DNA of 64,000 nucleotides from Vibrio splendidus (GCF_003345295.1 NZ_CP031056.1:124001-188000); one strand, 5' to 3'; positions 35,654-44,754 are shown, numbered from the stretch's first letter. Made by a program: numbers and translations. The notes: a model not told the origin generated them from the letters alone.

Positions 35654-36691
35654 TTATAGCGCTCGATACTGGCTCACTTTTTGGTCAATCGCACCAAAAA
35701 TGGAGTCACCCGCTGCATCAAACATCTCAAGCTTAATCGAGTCACCAAACGACATGAATTGAGTCGACGGTTTACCATCACGAATCGTCTCAATCATTCG
35801 CACTTCGGCAATGCAGGAATAACCTACACCGCCTTCGGCAATTGAAGTGCCGTGGTCAGTGCCTTGCTTATTAGAAACCGTGCCTGAACCGATAATCGCG
35901 CCTGCCGACAGTGGGCGAGTCTTCGCGGCATGCACGACCAACTCTGCAAAATTGAAGGTCATATCCACGCCCGCATTCGGACAACCAAAAGGTTGGTCGT
36001 TGTAGGTCGATATTAATGGTAAATGTACCTTACTGCCTTTCCACTGTTCACCAAGTTCATCGGGTGTGACGGCAACCGGAGAAAACGCCGAAGACGGTTT
36101 AGACTGGAAGAAGCCAAAGCCCTTCACAAGCTCAGCGGGAATCAAGCCACGCAGTGACACGTCGTTCACCAACATCAGTAAACGAATCGACTCGTGCGCC
36201 TGTTTAGCACTTGCGCCCATAGGGACGTCACCGGTCACAATCGCGACTTCTCCTTCGAAATCTATACCCCACTCATCGCTGGCAAATTCGATGTTGTCAC
36301 GAGGGCCGATAAAGGCATCTGAGCCGCCTTGATACATTAATGGATCGACCCAGAAGCTTTCTGGCATTTCAGCACCACGAGCCTTACGCACCAGTTCAAC
36401 GTGGTTTACATAAGCACTGCCATCAGCCCATTGATATGCGCGTGGCAGAGGTGATTCACAATACTGAGATGCAAACACTTCACTGCCTGTCACATGTCCG
36501 TTATTGAGCGAGGTGTATAACTCTTCCAACTGAGAAACAACGCTGTCCCAGTTATCCAAGGCTACCTGCATGGTAGGCGCCAGATGCATCGCGTGGAAAA
36601 TATCAGTCGCTGGCACACACTGTTTGAGATCTTTACTCACGACCATCAACAGCCCATCGCGAGTACCATTTTTCTTGGTTGCTAATTTCAT
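35654..36691 (-). CDS. Fumarylacetoacetate hydrolase family protein
   Basis: 345 residues. The FAH fold is shown by EVAIVTGDVPMGAS (metal-binding acidic residues), NDVSLRGLIPAELVKGFGF and SGTVSNKQGTDHGTSIAEGG. It is the bacterial form that lacks the long N-terminal domain of animal FAH. It splits fumarylacetoacetate into fumarate and acetoacetate, consistent with its place 12 bp behind hmgA and before maiA. Family members also act on other acylpyruvates, but context makes the tyrosine pathway role very likely. Confidence 0.93.
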   Translation of the reverse strand: MKLATKKNGTRDGLLMVVSKDLKQCVPATDIFHAMHLAPTMQVALDNWDSVVSQLEELYTSLNNGHVTGSEVFASQYCESPLPRAYQWADGSAYVNHVELVRKARGAEMPESFWVDPLMYQGGSDAFIGPRDNIEFASDEWGIDFEGEVAIVTGDVPMGASAKQAHESIRLLMLVNDVSLRGLIPAELVKGFGFFQSKPSSAFSPVAVTPDELGEQWKGSKVHLPLISTYNDQPFGCPNAGVDMTFNFAELVVHAAKTRPLSAGAIIGSGTVSNKQGTDHGTSIAEGGVGYSCIAEVRMIETIRDGKPSTQFMSFGDSIKLEMFDAAGDSIFGAIDQKVSQYRAL

Positions 36692-36703
36692 CCTTGTTGC
36701 CCC

Positions 36704-37834
36704 TTACTTCTCTTGCCAACTGTAGACATACTCTTTGTTTTCAACGCTATCGAGTTCGTCAGAAAACTGCAGCGCGTGGCGAGTATCAATCATCACAGCC
36801 ACTTCATCGGTGAACTTTTTCTTATACGCTTGCCCAGCCTTAAAGGCTTTTGGGTGAGGCCCATGCGTAAAACCCGCAGGGTGAAAAGTCACCATGCCCG
36901 CTTCAATATTGTCGCGACTGAAGAAGTCACCAGCGTGATAGAACAGCACTTCATCGTAATCATCGTTGTTGTGGTAGAACGGCACTTTCAACGCCCCAGG
37001 ATCGCTCTCAATCGGACGTGGCACAAAGGTACACACCACAAATCCTGCGCCAACAAACGTCGTGTGCGCTGAGGGTGGCAAGTGGTAGCGATGCGACATC
37101 AGCGGTCTGATATCGCGCCAATTCACTTTCACCACTGCTAAGTCGCCATGCCAGCCAATTGCATCCAATGGATTGAACGGATAAGTGATCACACTGACTT
37201 TGTCGTGGCGTTTTACCTGCACCTGAGTTTGGTTTTCTGAATACTGAGCGCGGAATTGATCATTGATCGAAGGGATGTCGAGCACAGCAGGATCAAACAC
37301 CGCGTGATTGCCGACCATGCCTTTCTCTGGCAGGGAGTAAGCCGCATCTGTATTCTCAATCATCAAGATGAACATCGGCTCGCTTGGCTCTAAACGCCAG
37401 TTGGTTGAGCGCGGGATCATCACGTAATCCCCTTCACTCACTTCTAAATGGCCATAGTCGCAATAGAGATCAGCACTGCCTTGATGAATGAACAACAGCT
37501 CATCACCGTCGGAATTACGCACCAAGAAATCCATCTTCTCATCCATTCGCCACACACGAATTTTGCAGTCCGCATTGTGCAAAAGATGAGGCACAGCCCA
37601 AGGCGTTATCTGGCTGGCTTTTTCCACCAGCGTAAAATCAAAAGCGCGAGGACGTAAATCGCCCTCCCACTCCGACCAACCTGTTGGGGCATGTTGGTGA
37701 TGAAAGTGAGCAGCAGGGCCGAAGAAACCACTCCGACCCGCTTCTCGCTCATAAATTGCCTCTTCGGGGAAGTCGGCGTGCGCTTGTTTAGAGCACACCC
37801 CCTCCCGATGAGGAAACGAGATCCATTTATGCAT
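36704..37834 (-). CDS. hmgA: Homogentisate 1,2-dioxygenase
   Basis: 376 residues, a short bacterial form with the cupin core. The N-terminal AAHFHHQHAPTGWSEWEG and the C-terminal AGDFFSRDNIEAGMVTFHP, then GFTHGPHP carry the iron-site His and Glu residues. It opens the homogentisate ring to maleylacetoacetate. The start overlaps the hpd stop by 8 bp. Loss of this gene causes pyomelanin build-up in other Vibrio (known biology). Confidence 0.95.
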   Translation of the reverse strand: MHKWISFPHREGVCSKQAHADFPEEAIYEREAGRSGFFGPAAHFHHQHAPTGWSEWEGDLRPRAFDFTLVEKASQITPWAVPHLLHNADCKIRVWRMDEKMDFLVRNSDGDELLFIHQGSADLYCDYGHLEVSEGDYVMIPRSTNWRLEPSEPMFILMIENTDAAYSLPEKGMVGNHAVFDPAVLDIPSINDQFRAQYSENQTQVQVKRHDKVSVITYPFNPLDAIGWHGDLAVVKVNWRDIRPLMSHRYHLPPSAHTTFVGAGFVVCTFVPRPIESDPGALKVPFYHNNDDYDEVLFYHAGDFFSRDNIEAGMVTFHPAGFTHGPHPKAFKAGQAYKKKFTDEVAVMIDTRHALQFSDELDSVENKEYVYSWQEK

Positions 37835-38900
37835 CGTCTAATACTCCTCGACGAATCTGGTCCTCTTCAATCGATTCAAACAGCGCCTTGAAGTTACCTT
37901 CGCCAAAGCCTTCGTTGCCTTTACGCTGAATGATTTCAAAGAACACAGGCCCGATTACTGTCTGCGTGAAAATTTGCAGCAAGATGCCATCTTTGGTCGG
38001 TGCTCCATCAATCAGAACGCGTAGGTCACGCAACAGATCAGTGTCTTCACCGTGGCCTTTTACACGATCGTCAACTTTCTCATAGTAGGTATCTGGGGTT
38101 GGCATAAAGTCCATGCCGCGATCACGCAGAGTCTTCACGGTTTTGTAGATGTCATCCGTAGCGAGCGCGATGTGTTGAATACCTTCGCCGTTGTATTCAC
38201 GAATGAACTCTTCGATTTGTGATTTGTCGTCGGAAGACTCATTGATAGGGATGCGGATTTTGCCACACGGTGAGGTCATGGCTCTGCTCACAAGGCCTGT
38301 CAGCTTGCCTTCGATGTCGAAGTAGCGAATCTCGCGGAAGTTGCCAAGACGCTCATAGAACCCAGACCACACGTCCATGTTGCCTTGTTTAACGTTGTGC
38401 GTGAGGTGGTCGATTTCGAACAAACCAACATTGGCTTCGGCCATACGCTCTTCCGCATCGTCATAGAATCGGAAATCGACGTCATAGATGCTCTGCTTGC
38501 CATAACGATCCACAAAATAGAGCAGGCTCTCACCGATGCCGTAAATAGCCGGAATGCTCAGCTCCATCGGCCCTATTTCTGTTTTGTACTCTTCACCACC
38601 GCCCTTGAAAGCTTGCTCCATTGCAGCCGTTGCCTCGTTGACACGAAAAGCCATGCCACATACCGATGGACCATGTACCTTGGCGAACGCTTCCGCTTGG
38701 CTGTGTGGCTGTTCATTGACGATAAAGTTGATGTCACCTTGTCGATACAGCCAAGCCTCTTTTGAGCGGTGCTTGGCGACCTCAGCGAAACCAAGTGACA
38801 CAAACAACGCTTTAAGTTGCTCAATTCCCTTGTGGTCAACGGCCGTGTATTCAACAAACTCGAATCCATCCGTGCCAAGCGGGTTGTATGTATCCACCAT
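37827..38900 (-). CDS. hpd: 4-hydroxyphenylpyruvate dioxygenase
   Basis: 357 residues, two VOC-type domains. Iron ligands lie in EIDHLTHNV (His at about 163), EGIQHIALATDDIY (His) and GPVFFEIIQRKGNEGFGEGN (Glu near the end), where the C-terminal GFGEGNFKALF is a family signature. It converts 4-hydroxyphenylpyruvate to homogentisate and starts the four-gene operon. A TyrR-like box lies at 39071. Confidence 0.96.
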   Translation of the reverse strand: MVDTYNPLGTDGFEFVEYTAVDHKGIEQLKALFVSLGFAEVAKHRSKEAWLYRQGDINFIVNEQPHSQAEAFAKVHGPSVCGMAFRVNEATAAMEQAFKGGGEEYKTEIGPMELSIPAIYGIGESLLYFVDRYGKQSIYDVDFRFYDDAEERMAEANVGLFEIDHLTHNVKQGNMDVWSGFYERLGNFREIRYFDIEGKLTGLVSRAMTSPCGKIRIPINESSDDKSQIEEFIREYNGEGIQHIALATDDIYKTVKTLRDRGMDFMPTPDTYYEKVDDRVKGHGEDTDLLRDLRVLIDGAPTKDGILLQIFTQTVIGPVFFEIIQRKGNEGFGEGNFKALFESIEEDQIRRGVLDDA

Positions 38901-39235
38901 GAACTTTCTCCTTGTACCTATTGGTTTGTATTACGTGGTTTTTTATTACGTACTTTCTATTACGTGATTAGATGTTGTGTGTTTTTTGTCCTTAATTAAA
39001 TTTGGCCCACAAGCCGACAGATTGGAATGGATGGAAGGAAATGGGCAATAACGCTTAAACCCCGTCAATTTGTAAAATATTTGTTACACGCGAATTGCTA
39101 AAACAAGAAAGTGAGTGCTATCAAGGGATTGAAGAGTGGTGGTTTGATTTACAGCAGAGGAATGGATGTTATCGAATTGTTACAGACGTACTTTTGCCAG
39201 CTAAGGTAATAAATCGAACATTAGACTGATGACGT
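38901..39235. promoter_or_regulatory. Upstream region of the tyrosine catabolic operon
   Basis: 335 bp with a TyrR-like box (39071-39088) and, nearer the start, three direct copies of ATTACGT at 38930, 38945 and 38959, about one and a half helix turns apart. No open frame is credible. Confidence 0.55.
39071..39088. promoter_or_regulatory. TyrR-like box upstream of hpd
   Basis: TGTAAA-ATATTT-GTTACA matches TGTAAA-N6-TTTACA at 11 of 12 fixed positions. It lies 171 bp upstream of the hpd start. Confidence 0.7.
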
Positions 39236-39260
39236 AAAAAAGCCGCTGTGTCAGCGGCTT
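39236..39260 (-). terminator. Terminator of the PhnSTUV-like operon
   Basis: Stem AAGCCGCTG / CAGCGGCTT with a 3-nt loop; on the reverse strand it is followed by six T residues. Confidence 0.9.
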
Positions 39261-39302
39261 GATGAGTTCTAGAACGAAGCTAATTCGAATATAAGATTCG
39301 CA

Positions 39303-39962
39303 TTAATCCCAGTCGAGAATCGACCAATTCGGTTGATCGGCTATTGCTTTTAAACGCGGACACGGATTCACCAGATAGGCAAAATCAGCGTGTTCACACA
39401 AAGGTAAGTCGTTGATTGAATCCGTATAAAAGTGAATGTCTGAGTAGTTGGTTTCTTGATTGTCTAACCACTCTTTCAAACGCGTTACTTTACCTTCTCG
39501 GTAGCTTGGTACGCCTGAGATCTGAGACGTGAAACGGCCTTGGTTTTCGACCAAATCGATACCGAGTGCGTTCTCGATACCAATCTTGCGACCGACCGCT
39601 TCTACTAGGAAAGTCACGCTAGCCGAGATGATCAACATGTCGATGTCATCATTCTCTAGCTGCTCAATCAAAGGTTTCGACTGCTTGAACTGTTTAGGCA
39701 AAATATAGTGCTCAACACACTCTTCGACCAATGCTGTGACTTGCTCTGTTGGCATATCGGCTAAAGGCTGCATGGAAAACGTGAGGTAATCTTCCATGTT
39801 CAGTTTGCCTTCCGAATACAGGCCCATTAAGCGCTTATCTTCTTCAATAAAGTTGGGCGCAGTGGCAATGCCCTTTTCAACCAAGAACTCATTCCAGAGC
39901 ATCGCTGCATCAGCATTGATCAGCGTTTCGTCCATATCAAATACATACAAAGGTTTGAACAT
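39303..39962 (-). CDS. HAD-IB family phosphatase (SerB-like)
   Basis: 219 residues. HAD motif I is VFDMDETL (nucleophile Asp at about 9), motif II is the Ser of IISAS (about 112), the Lys lies in REGKVTRL and motif IV is YTDSINDLPL. The helical cap of the SerB/PchP class follows motif I. It has no signal peptide and should act in the cytoplasm on a small phosphomonoester. It is the last gene of the operon, one base after the transport ATPase stop, so its substrate is probably the imported compound or a breakdown product. Confidence 0.88.
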   Translation of the reverse strand: MFKPLYVFDMDETLINADAAMLWNEFLVEKGIATAPNFIEEDKRLMGLYSEGKLNMEDYLTFSMQPLADMPTEQVTALVEECVEHYILPKQFKQSKPLIEQLENDDIDMLIISASVTFLVEAVGRKIGIENALGIDLVENQGRFTSQISGVPSYREGKVTRLKEWLDNQETNYSDIHFYTDSINDLPLCEHADFAYLVNPCPRLKAIADQPNWSILDWD

Positions 39963-39963
39963 C

Positions 39964-40983
39964 TTAGGCTCTCACAGGTTGAATTTCGTTAAGGTTAAAC
40001 AGGAGTTCAAGTTGGCTGCCATTTGCCAACAGTCGTTCAGAAGAACGGTTAAGCAGGTCGACCGTTAATTCACACTCATCAACGTCCACTTGGTATCGAA
40101 TAACGTTACCCAAGAGCTGGTGGTTACGAATGGTGCCAGTTTTCGGCGCAGAGATATGCTCGCCATACTGTCGACCTTGCTCTTTAACGTAGATAGATTC
40201 AGGTCGAATCGCCACTTTCCACTCCGTTTCAATGTTGAACAGCTGTTTAGCCTTGTTCGCTTGCACCAAATTGTAGTGCCCCATGAACCCTGCCACGAAC
40301 TCATTGGCAGGTTGAGTGTAGATCTCTTCAGGTGTACCGGCTTGCACGATCTCGCCTTTGTTCATCAAGAAGATACGGTCAGACATGATCATCGCTTCTT
40401 CCTGATCATGAGTCACGAAGATCGTGGTCAGATTCATCTCTTTTTGAATATCTCGGATCTGCTGACGTAGGTGCTTTCGAATCTTCGCATCCAGCGCCGA
40501 AAGCGGCTCATCAAGCAATAGGATACGCGGCTTCACCACCAAGGCTCTTGCCAAAGCGACACGCTGACGCTGACCGCCTGATAGCTGATGCGGGTAAAAC
40601 TTCTCTTTGCCCGTTAAGTCCACCAGCCCAATGACTTTCGCGACTTCGCGTTTAATTTCATCGGCAGCAAGCTTTTTCATCTTGAGGCCAAACGCAATGT
40701 TGCCTTCAACCGTCATGTTCGGGAATAGCGCATAAGATTGAAACACCATGCCGATGCCACGCTGTTGCGGCACTTGGTGAGTAATCTCTTCGCCGTTGAC
40801 CCAGATCTCGCCACCATCAACAGGATTTAAGCCCGCCAAGCTGCGTAGCAAAGTCGATTTACCACAACCACTTGGGCCAAGAAGCGTGATGAATTCACCC
40901 TTTTCGATGGAAAATTCAATGTCCTCAAAAACCGTATTGTCACCAAAGCGCTTGGTGAGGTTTTTCGCATTTACATAACTCAT
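39964..40983 (-). CDS. phnT: ABC transporter ATP-binding protein, 2-aminoethylphosphonate type (PhnT-like)
   Basis: 339 residues from the ATG at 40983, which overlaps the stop of the permease gene as TAATG; an upstream start would overlap it by 37 bp. Walker A is GPSGCGKST, signature LSGGQRQR, Walker B RILLLDEPLSALD, with a C-terminal TOBE-like regulatory region (about 240-339). It powers the import system encoded upstream. The PhnT name is by family and operon order; iron or spermidine importers have similar ATPases. Confidence 0.88.
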   Translation of the reverse strand: MSYVNAKNLTKRFGDNTVFEDIEFSIEKGEFITLLGPSGCGKSTLLRSLAGLNPVDGGEIWVNGEEITHQVPQQRGIGMVFQSYALFPNMTVEGNIAFGLKMKKLAADEIKREVAKVIGLVDLTGKEKFYPHQLSGGQRQRVALARALVVKPRILLLDEPLSALDAKIRKHLRQQIRDIQKEMNLTTIFVTHDQEEAMIMSDRIFLMNKGEIVQAGTPEEIYTQPANEFVAGFMGHYNLVQANKAKQLFNIETEWKVAIRPESIYVKEQGRQYGEHISAPKTGTIRNHQLLGNVIRYQVDVDECELTVDLLNRSSERLLANGSQLELLFNLNEIQPVRA

Positions 40984-41768
40984 TATTTGGTTCCCTGGCT
41001 GAAACGACTTGCCAACCAAGTCAGTAAGAAAATAAACAGGAAGTAAGTCATCACAAGGGCTGACGTGAAGTGACCACTGGTTTGACGCATGTTGTATAGG
41101 TAAATTTGCAGTGTCTCATAGCGTGTTCCTACCAAAATGTTGGCGAACACGAATTCGCCCAATAGGAACGAGAACGACAAGAACAGTGACGCCATTAAGC
41201 CTTTCTTAAGGTTTGGCAGAATAATCAACAAGAATGCCTTGGTGGTGCTTGCACCTAATAGGTGTGCTGCGTCCATCAAGTCATGCAAGTTAATCGCTTC
41301 AAAGCTGTTGGCAATCGCGCGATACATGAATGGCAGCGCGATGGTGAAATAGGTGCCAATCAAAATCCACGGCGTGCCTATCAGTGAGATTTCGCTGTCT
41401 GCATACAATTGAAGTAAACCAACCGATGACACCACAGACGGCACCGCGAACGGCAGTAAGATCAGGATATTCATTACCTTGTCGAGCTTCGGGAAATAGT
41501 AAAACACCACGAAAATCGCAGGTAGAACCAACACCACACTCAGTGACAACGCCACCACACAGATAAACAGTGAACGACCAAAGGCTTGTAAGAAGCGAGG
41601 ATCCGTCAGCAGGTTGATGTACCAATCTAACGTGAAGCCATCCGGCAGGATCGTTGCGCCCCAACGTGAAGAGATCGAGTAGATAAAGGTCGCTAAGATC
41701 GGAATCATCATGATGCCGACAATCGAATAGACAACCGTTTTGTGAAAGCGAGTATTGACGGTGTTCAT
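40983..41768 (-). CDS. phnV: ABC transporter permease (PhnV-like)
   Basis: 261 residues from the ATG at 41768, which shares TAATG with the stop of the preceding permease gene. Six membrane segments are visible, with the EAA-type loop EAINLHDLMDAAHLLGAST coupling to the ATPase. It forms one half of the inner-membrane channel. The TAATG junction repeats at its own 3' end with the ATPase gene. Confidence 0.87.
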   Translation of the reverse strand: MNTVNTRFHKTVVYSIVGIMMIPILATFIYSISSRWGATILPDGFTLDWYINLLTDPRFLQAFGRSLFICVVALSLSVVLVLPAIFVVFYYFPKLDKVMNILILLPFAVPSVVSSVGLLQLYADSEISLIGTPWILIGTYFTIALPFMYRAIANSFEAINLHDLMDAAHLLGASTTKAFLLIILPNLKKGLMASLFLSFSFLLGEFVFANILVGTRYETLQIYLYNMRQTSGHFTSALVMTYFLFIFLLTWLASRFSQGTK

Positions 41769-42661
41769 TACTTTCTCTTCCCTGCGTAGCTTTTGCTGAT
41801 CAGCCATTGGTTAATCACGGTAATAAAGGCCAACATCGCCATCAGAATTACGGAAATTGCTGCGGCTAGGTTAGGCTCTAAGAACAAGTCGCCCGATACC
41901 AAGCTCGCGATACGAATCGTAATCACATTGTAGTTGCCCGAGGTTAACGCATACACACTCGCATACGCGCCAATCGCATTGGCAATCAAGATGATAAAGG
42001 TGCCAAACAAAGCCGGAGATAACACAGGCAGCGCAATTTTGGTCCAGTATTGCCAAGTTTTCGCACCAAGCAGTGCTGAGGCTGCTTGCCAGTCGTCACT
42101 CAGTGCATCGAACGCTGGATAGAGTAATAGAACCGCCAATGGGATCTGGAAGTAGATGTAAATCGCCAGCAAGCCCCACTTGCCATACAAGTCAAAATCG
42201 CCCAATAGCCCGTACTGCTTTAGCAGCAAGGTGATTGCACCGTTTGTGCCAAGGATGATGATGAAAGCAAACGACAGAGGCACACCTGAGAAGTTGCTAC
42301 TCATGTTAGTGAAGGCAATCACCGCATCGCGGATTTTAGAATCAACACGGCGCAGTGAAGAAACGAGCAGAGTCGCAATCGCCAAGCCAACAATGCTCGA
42401 CCAAATCGACAGCCACAAACTGTTGCCGAAGGCCTGCATCATGAAAGCAGAATCGAAGACTTCGGCGTAGTTTTCGAGAGAGAGCTCGTCGTCATAGAAG
42501 AAGCTATTAATCAGCACCCAAACCATAGGAGCCAGTTGGAACAGGTAGAAAAACAGTGCGAAAGGCGCAAGCCACAAGGCGGGCTTGAAGCGTTGAAACA
42601 AAGATTTGGTTTTGGGTTTAAGCGCAGCGCCATCGCTCTGCATGATTACAGAACTGCTCAT
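41768..42661 (-). CDS. phnU: ABC transporter permease (PhnU-like)
   Basis: 297 residues. A cytoplasmic N-terminus (to about 28) is followed by six membrane segments and an EAA-type loop (DDWQAASALLGAKTWQYW). It forms the second half of the channel. It overlaps the hydrolase gene upstream by 4 bp (ATGA) and the second permease gene by one base, so expression is tightly coupled. Confidence 0.87.
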   Translation of the reverse strand: MSSSVIMQSDGAALKPKTKSLFQRFKPALWLAPFALFFYLFQLAPMVWVLINSFFYDDELSLENYAEVFDSAFMMQAFGNSLWLSIWSSIVGLAIATLLVSSLRRVDSKIRDAVIAFTNMSSNFSGVPLSFAFIIILGTNGAITLLLKQYGLLGDFDLYGKWGLLAIYIYFQIPLAVLLLYPAFDALSDDWQAASALLGAKTWQYWTKIALPVLSPALFGTFIILIANAIGAYASVYALTSGNYNVITIRIASLVSGDLFLEPNLAAAISVILMAMLAFITVINQWLISKSYAGKRK

Positions 42662-43563
42662 AGGGCCAACAATTCCTGAGTGTAAGATTTATCGTGTTCA
42701 AGGTTGAGTAACTGACACACGCTGCCGCAGATGTCGGTCTGTTTCACTGAACATTCTTGGTGTGTGAACTTATCGCCAATCACAAAGAAAGGCACTTCAC
42801 GTTCCTCAGGCAGAATACCACCGTGAGACAAGTCATTGTTCATGCCATGGTCACTGGTAATGATCACCTGATAACCATCATCTACCCACTTCTCAAGGTA
42901 ATTCGACAGGTAGATATCCGCGCCACGAGCACTGTTACGGTATTGGCGAGAATCCAGCCCGTGCTTGTGCCCTATGTCGTCAATGTTCATTGGGTGAATC
43001 AACAAGAAGTCCGGCTGATGAGTGACGCGCAGATGCTCTGCATCCAAGAACAAGGCTTCATCTGGGTAGTGGTCCCAGTGGTAGAAACAACCGTGTTGGA
43101 TGTTCATGGTTTCATCGTTTGTGAAACGGTCGCGTACTGCATCAAATGGCGCTCGGTTATATAACTCGCTCACCCAATGGTAAGCCGCAGCTGCCGTCAC
43201 TTTGTTCTGCGACTTCGCCAAGCTAAATACCGACTCGTGATTCGACAAACGCACAATTTGATTGTTGACGATGCCACTCTCGACAGGGCGAACACCGGTC
43301 AGGATGCACTCATACAATGGACGGGACATTGACGGCAGCTCACACTGCACAGGGTAAAGCGTGGCACGCAGCTTGTTTTTTTGCGTGCTCATGTTTTGCA
43401 AGTTGCTCTGTTTATTGTGCAAATCGCCTTGGTTGCTTTGCGAATCGCCCTGTTTTGTCTGCAAATCGCTTAGTTCTAGAAGACCGTTCAGGTAGCCCAT
43501 GCAATCACGGGCTACCTGATAGTTCAATCCATCTAGAACAACAAGGATAACCTTATTGCTCAT
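42658..43563 (-). CDS. Alkaline-phosphatase-superfamily hydrolase (NPP/phosphodiesterase type), cytoplasmic
   Basis: 301 residues. Metal and catalytic motifs are VVLDGLN (Asp at about 9), the nucleophile Ser in CELPSMSRPLY, DDIGHKHG and SDHGMNND plus LSHGG. This is the layout of type I phosphodiesterases, nucleotide pyrophosphatases and phosphonoacetate hydrolase. No signal peptide is present, so it should act on an imported compound. An insert at about residues 31-62 consists of four 7-residue repeats encoded by a 21-bp tandem repeat. It overlaps the permease gene by 4 bp. Confidence 0.85.
   Translation of the reverse strand: MSNKVILVVLDGLNYQVARDCMGYLNGLLELSDLQTKQGDSQSNQGDLHNKQSNLQNMSTQKNKLRATLYPVQCELPSMSRPLYECILTGVRPVESGIVNNQIVRLSNHESVFSLAKSQNKVTAAAAYHWVSELYNRAPFDAVRDRFTNDETMNIQHGCFYHWDHYPDEALFLDAEHLRVTHQPDFLLIHPMNIDDIGHKHGLDSRQYRNSARGADIYLSNYLEKWVDDGYQVIITSDHGMNNDLSHGGILPEEREVPFFVIGDKFTHQECSVKQTDICGSVCQLLNLEHDKSYTQELLAL
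43398..43473 (-). repeat. 21-bp tandem repeat inside the hydrolase gene
   Basis: Units begin at 43398, 43419, 43440 and 43461 (forward-strand core GCAAATCGCC), exactly 21 bp apart. They encode heptapeptides of the type DLQTKQG, DSQSNQG, DLHNKQS and NLQNMST and keep the frame. Confidence 0.92.
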
Positions 43564-43624
43564 GGTCTATTCTCTATTGCTTGTTTCTAAAAGCCACCTA
43601 CTGAAGGTGGCGTGTTAAGCGGAG

Positions 43625-44728
43625 TTATTGCTGGTGAATCAATACGCTTTCTTGCCATTGACGTGGCAGGCGACGTGCTGATTTTTCCCATGCTGAGAAG
43701 TCAGTCACTGGGTGAACATTGCTGTATTCATCGTTTGAGATCAGCTTGTCTTGTACTGATTGAGGTAGCGTAATGTTGCTGCGGATTGGGCGTGCGTAAC
43801 CTTCTGCTAGGTTGATTTGGCCTTGGTCGCTGAAGATGTATTCACGAGCCAACTTCGCCGCGTTTGGGTTTTGTGCGTATTTGTTAATGATGGTGGTGTA
43901 ACCAGAAATCACTGAGCCATCTTGTGGAATGCTGACTGTAAAGCGCTCACGGTCGATCTTGTCGCGGTAGTTCAGTGCGTTGAAGTCCCACATGATTGCC
44001 ACTTCCACTTCACCTTTTTCAAGGTTCGCGATGCTTGGGTCTGTGTAAGACAGACGGCCTTGCTTCGCTAGCTCGCCAAAGAATTTAATCGCCGGCTTTA
44101 GATTTGACTCGTCACCACCGTTAGCAAACGCAGCCGCTAGAATCGCGTTGTTTGCTTGCGCTGCTACACCGACATCGCCGACTGTTACTTTGTAGTCACC
44201 TTCTAGTAGGTCGCTCCAAGTTTTCGGCGCATCTTCAACAAGGTTATTGTTTGAGATGAACGAGATAGTACCGGTGTAAGCCAGAGCCCAGTGACCATCT
44301 TTATCCTTTGCCCAGTCTGGAATGTCATTCCAAGTGGTTGGTTTGTATGGCTGAGTGACGTTTTTCTTCACTGCCACACGTGCAAATGCAAAACCCACAT
44401 CACCAATATCAGCGGTTGCGTTTTTCTTCTCTGCTTCAAATTTCGAGATCTCTTGAGCCGAGCTCATGTCAGTATCCTGATGCTTCAAACCGTAGTTTGC
44501 TTTCAGGTCAGCCCATGTGCCTTTCCAGTTTGCCCAACTGTCTGGCATACCCACACTGTAAACCGCACCTTCTTTTTGAGCGGCTTCAATCAGTGACTCA
44601 AGATCAGCATCTTTCGCCATCGCTGGCATTGAAAGTGTTGCCGTTATTAATGTTGCACCTATTAGCTTTGTAGATGAACCCATAAGTTTGGCTGGCGATA
44701 CAGTTGAACGGCTAAGCAAAGTTTTCAT
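43625..44728 (-). CDS. phnS: ABC transporter solute-binding protein (PhnS-like)
   Basis: 367 residues with a signal peptide (about 18-38, cleavage near AMA-KD). The mature part is a type II periplasmic binding protein of the iron(III)/2-aminoethylphosphonate group (segments EGAVYSVGMPDSWANWKGTW and KDGHWALAYTGTISFISNNN). It delivers the substrate to the two permeases. First gene of its operon; the PhnR-type operator TGGACTAGGTCA lies at 44743, 15 bp upstream of the start codon. Confidence 0.88.
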   Translation of the reverse strand: MKTLLSRSTVSPAKLMGSSTKLIGATLITATLSMPAMAKDADLESLIEAAQKEGAVYSVGMPDSWANWKGTWADLKANYGLKHQDTDMSSAQEISKFEAEKKNATADIGDVGFAFARVAVKKNVTQPYKPTTWNDIPDWAKDKDGHWALAYTGTISFISNNNLVEDAPKTWSDLLEGDYKVTVGDVGVAAQANNAILAAAFANGGDESNLKPAIKFFGELAKQGRLSYTDPSIANLEKGEVEVAIMWDFNALNYRDKIDRERFTVSIPQDGSVISGYTTIINKYAQNPNAAKLAREYIFSDQGQINLAEGYARPIRSNITLPQSVQDKLISNDEYSNVHPVTDFSAWEKSARRLPRQWQESVLIHQQ

Positions 44729-44742
44729 TGTCTCTATCCTTC

Positions 44743-44754
44743 TGGACTAGGTCA
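44743..44754. promoter_or_regulatory. Predicted PhnR operator before phnS
   Basis: TGGACTAGGTCA, a near-palindrome around CTAG, also found with one change at 44925 before the regulator gene. Confidence 0.65.

Noticed and set aside
43398..43473. The 21-bp units as a CRISPR-like array
   Set aside because: The repeats are directly tandem with no spacers and keep the reading frame of an enzyme gene.
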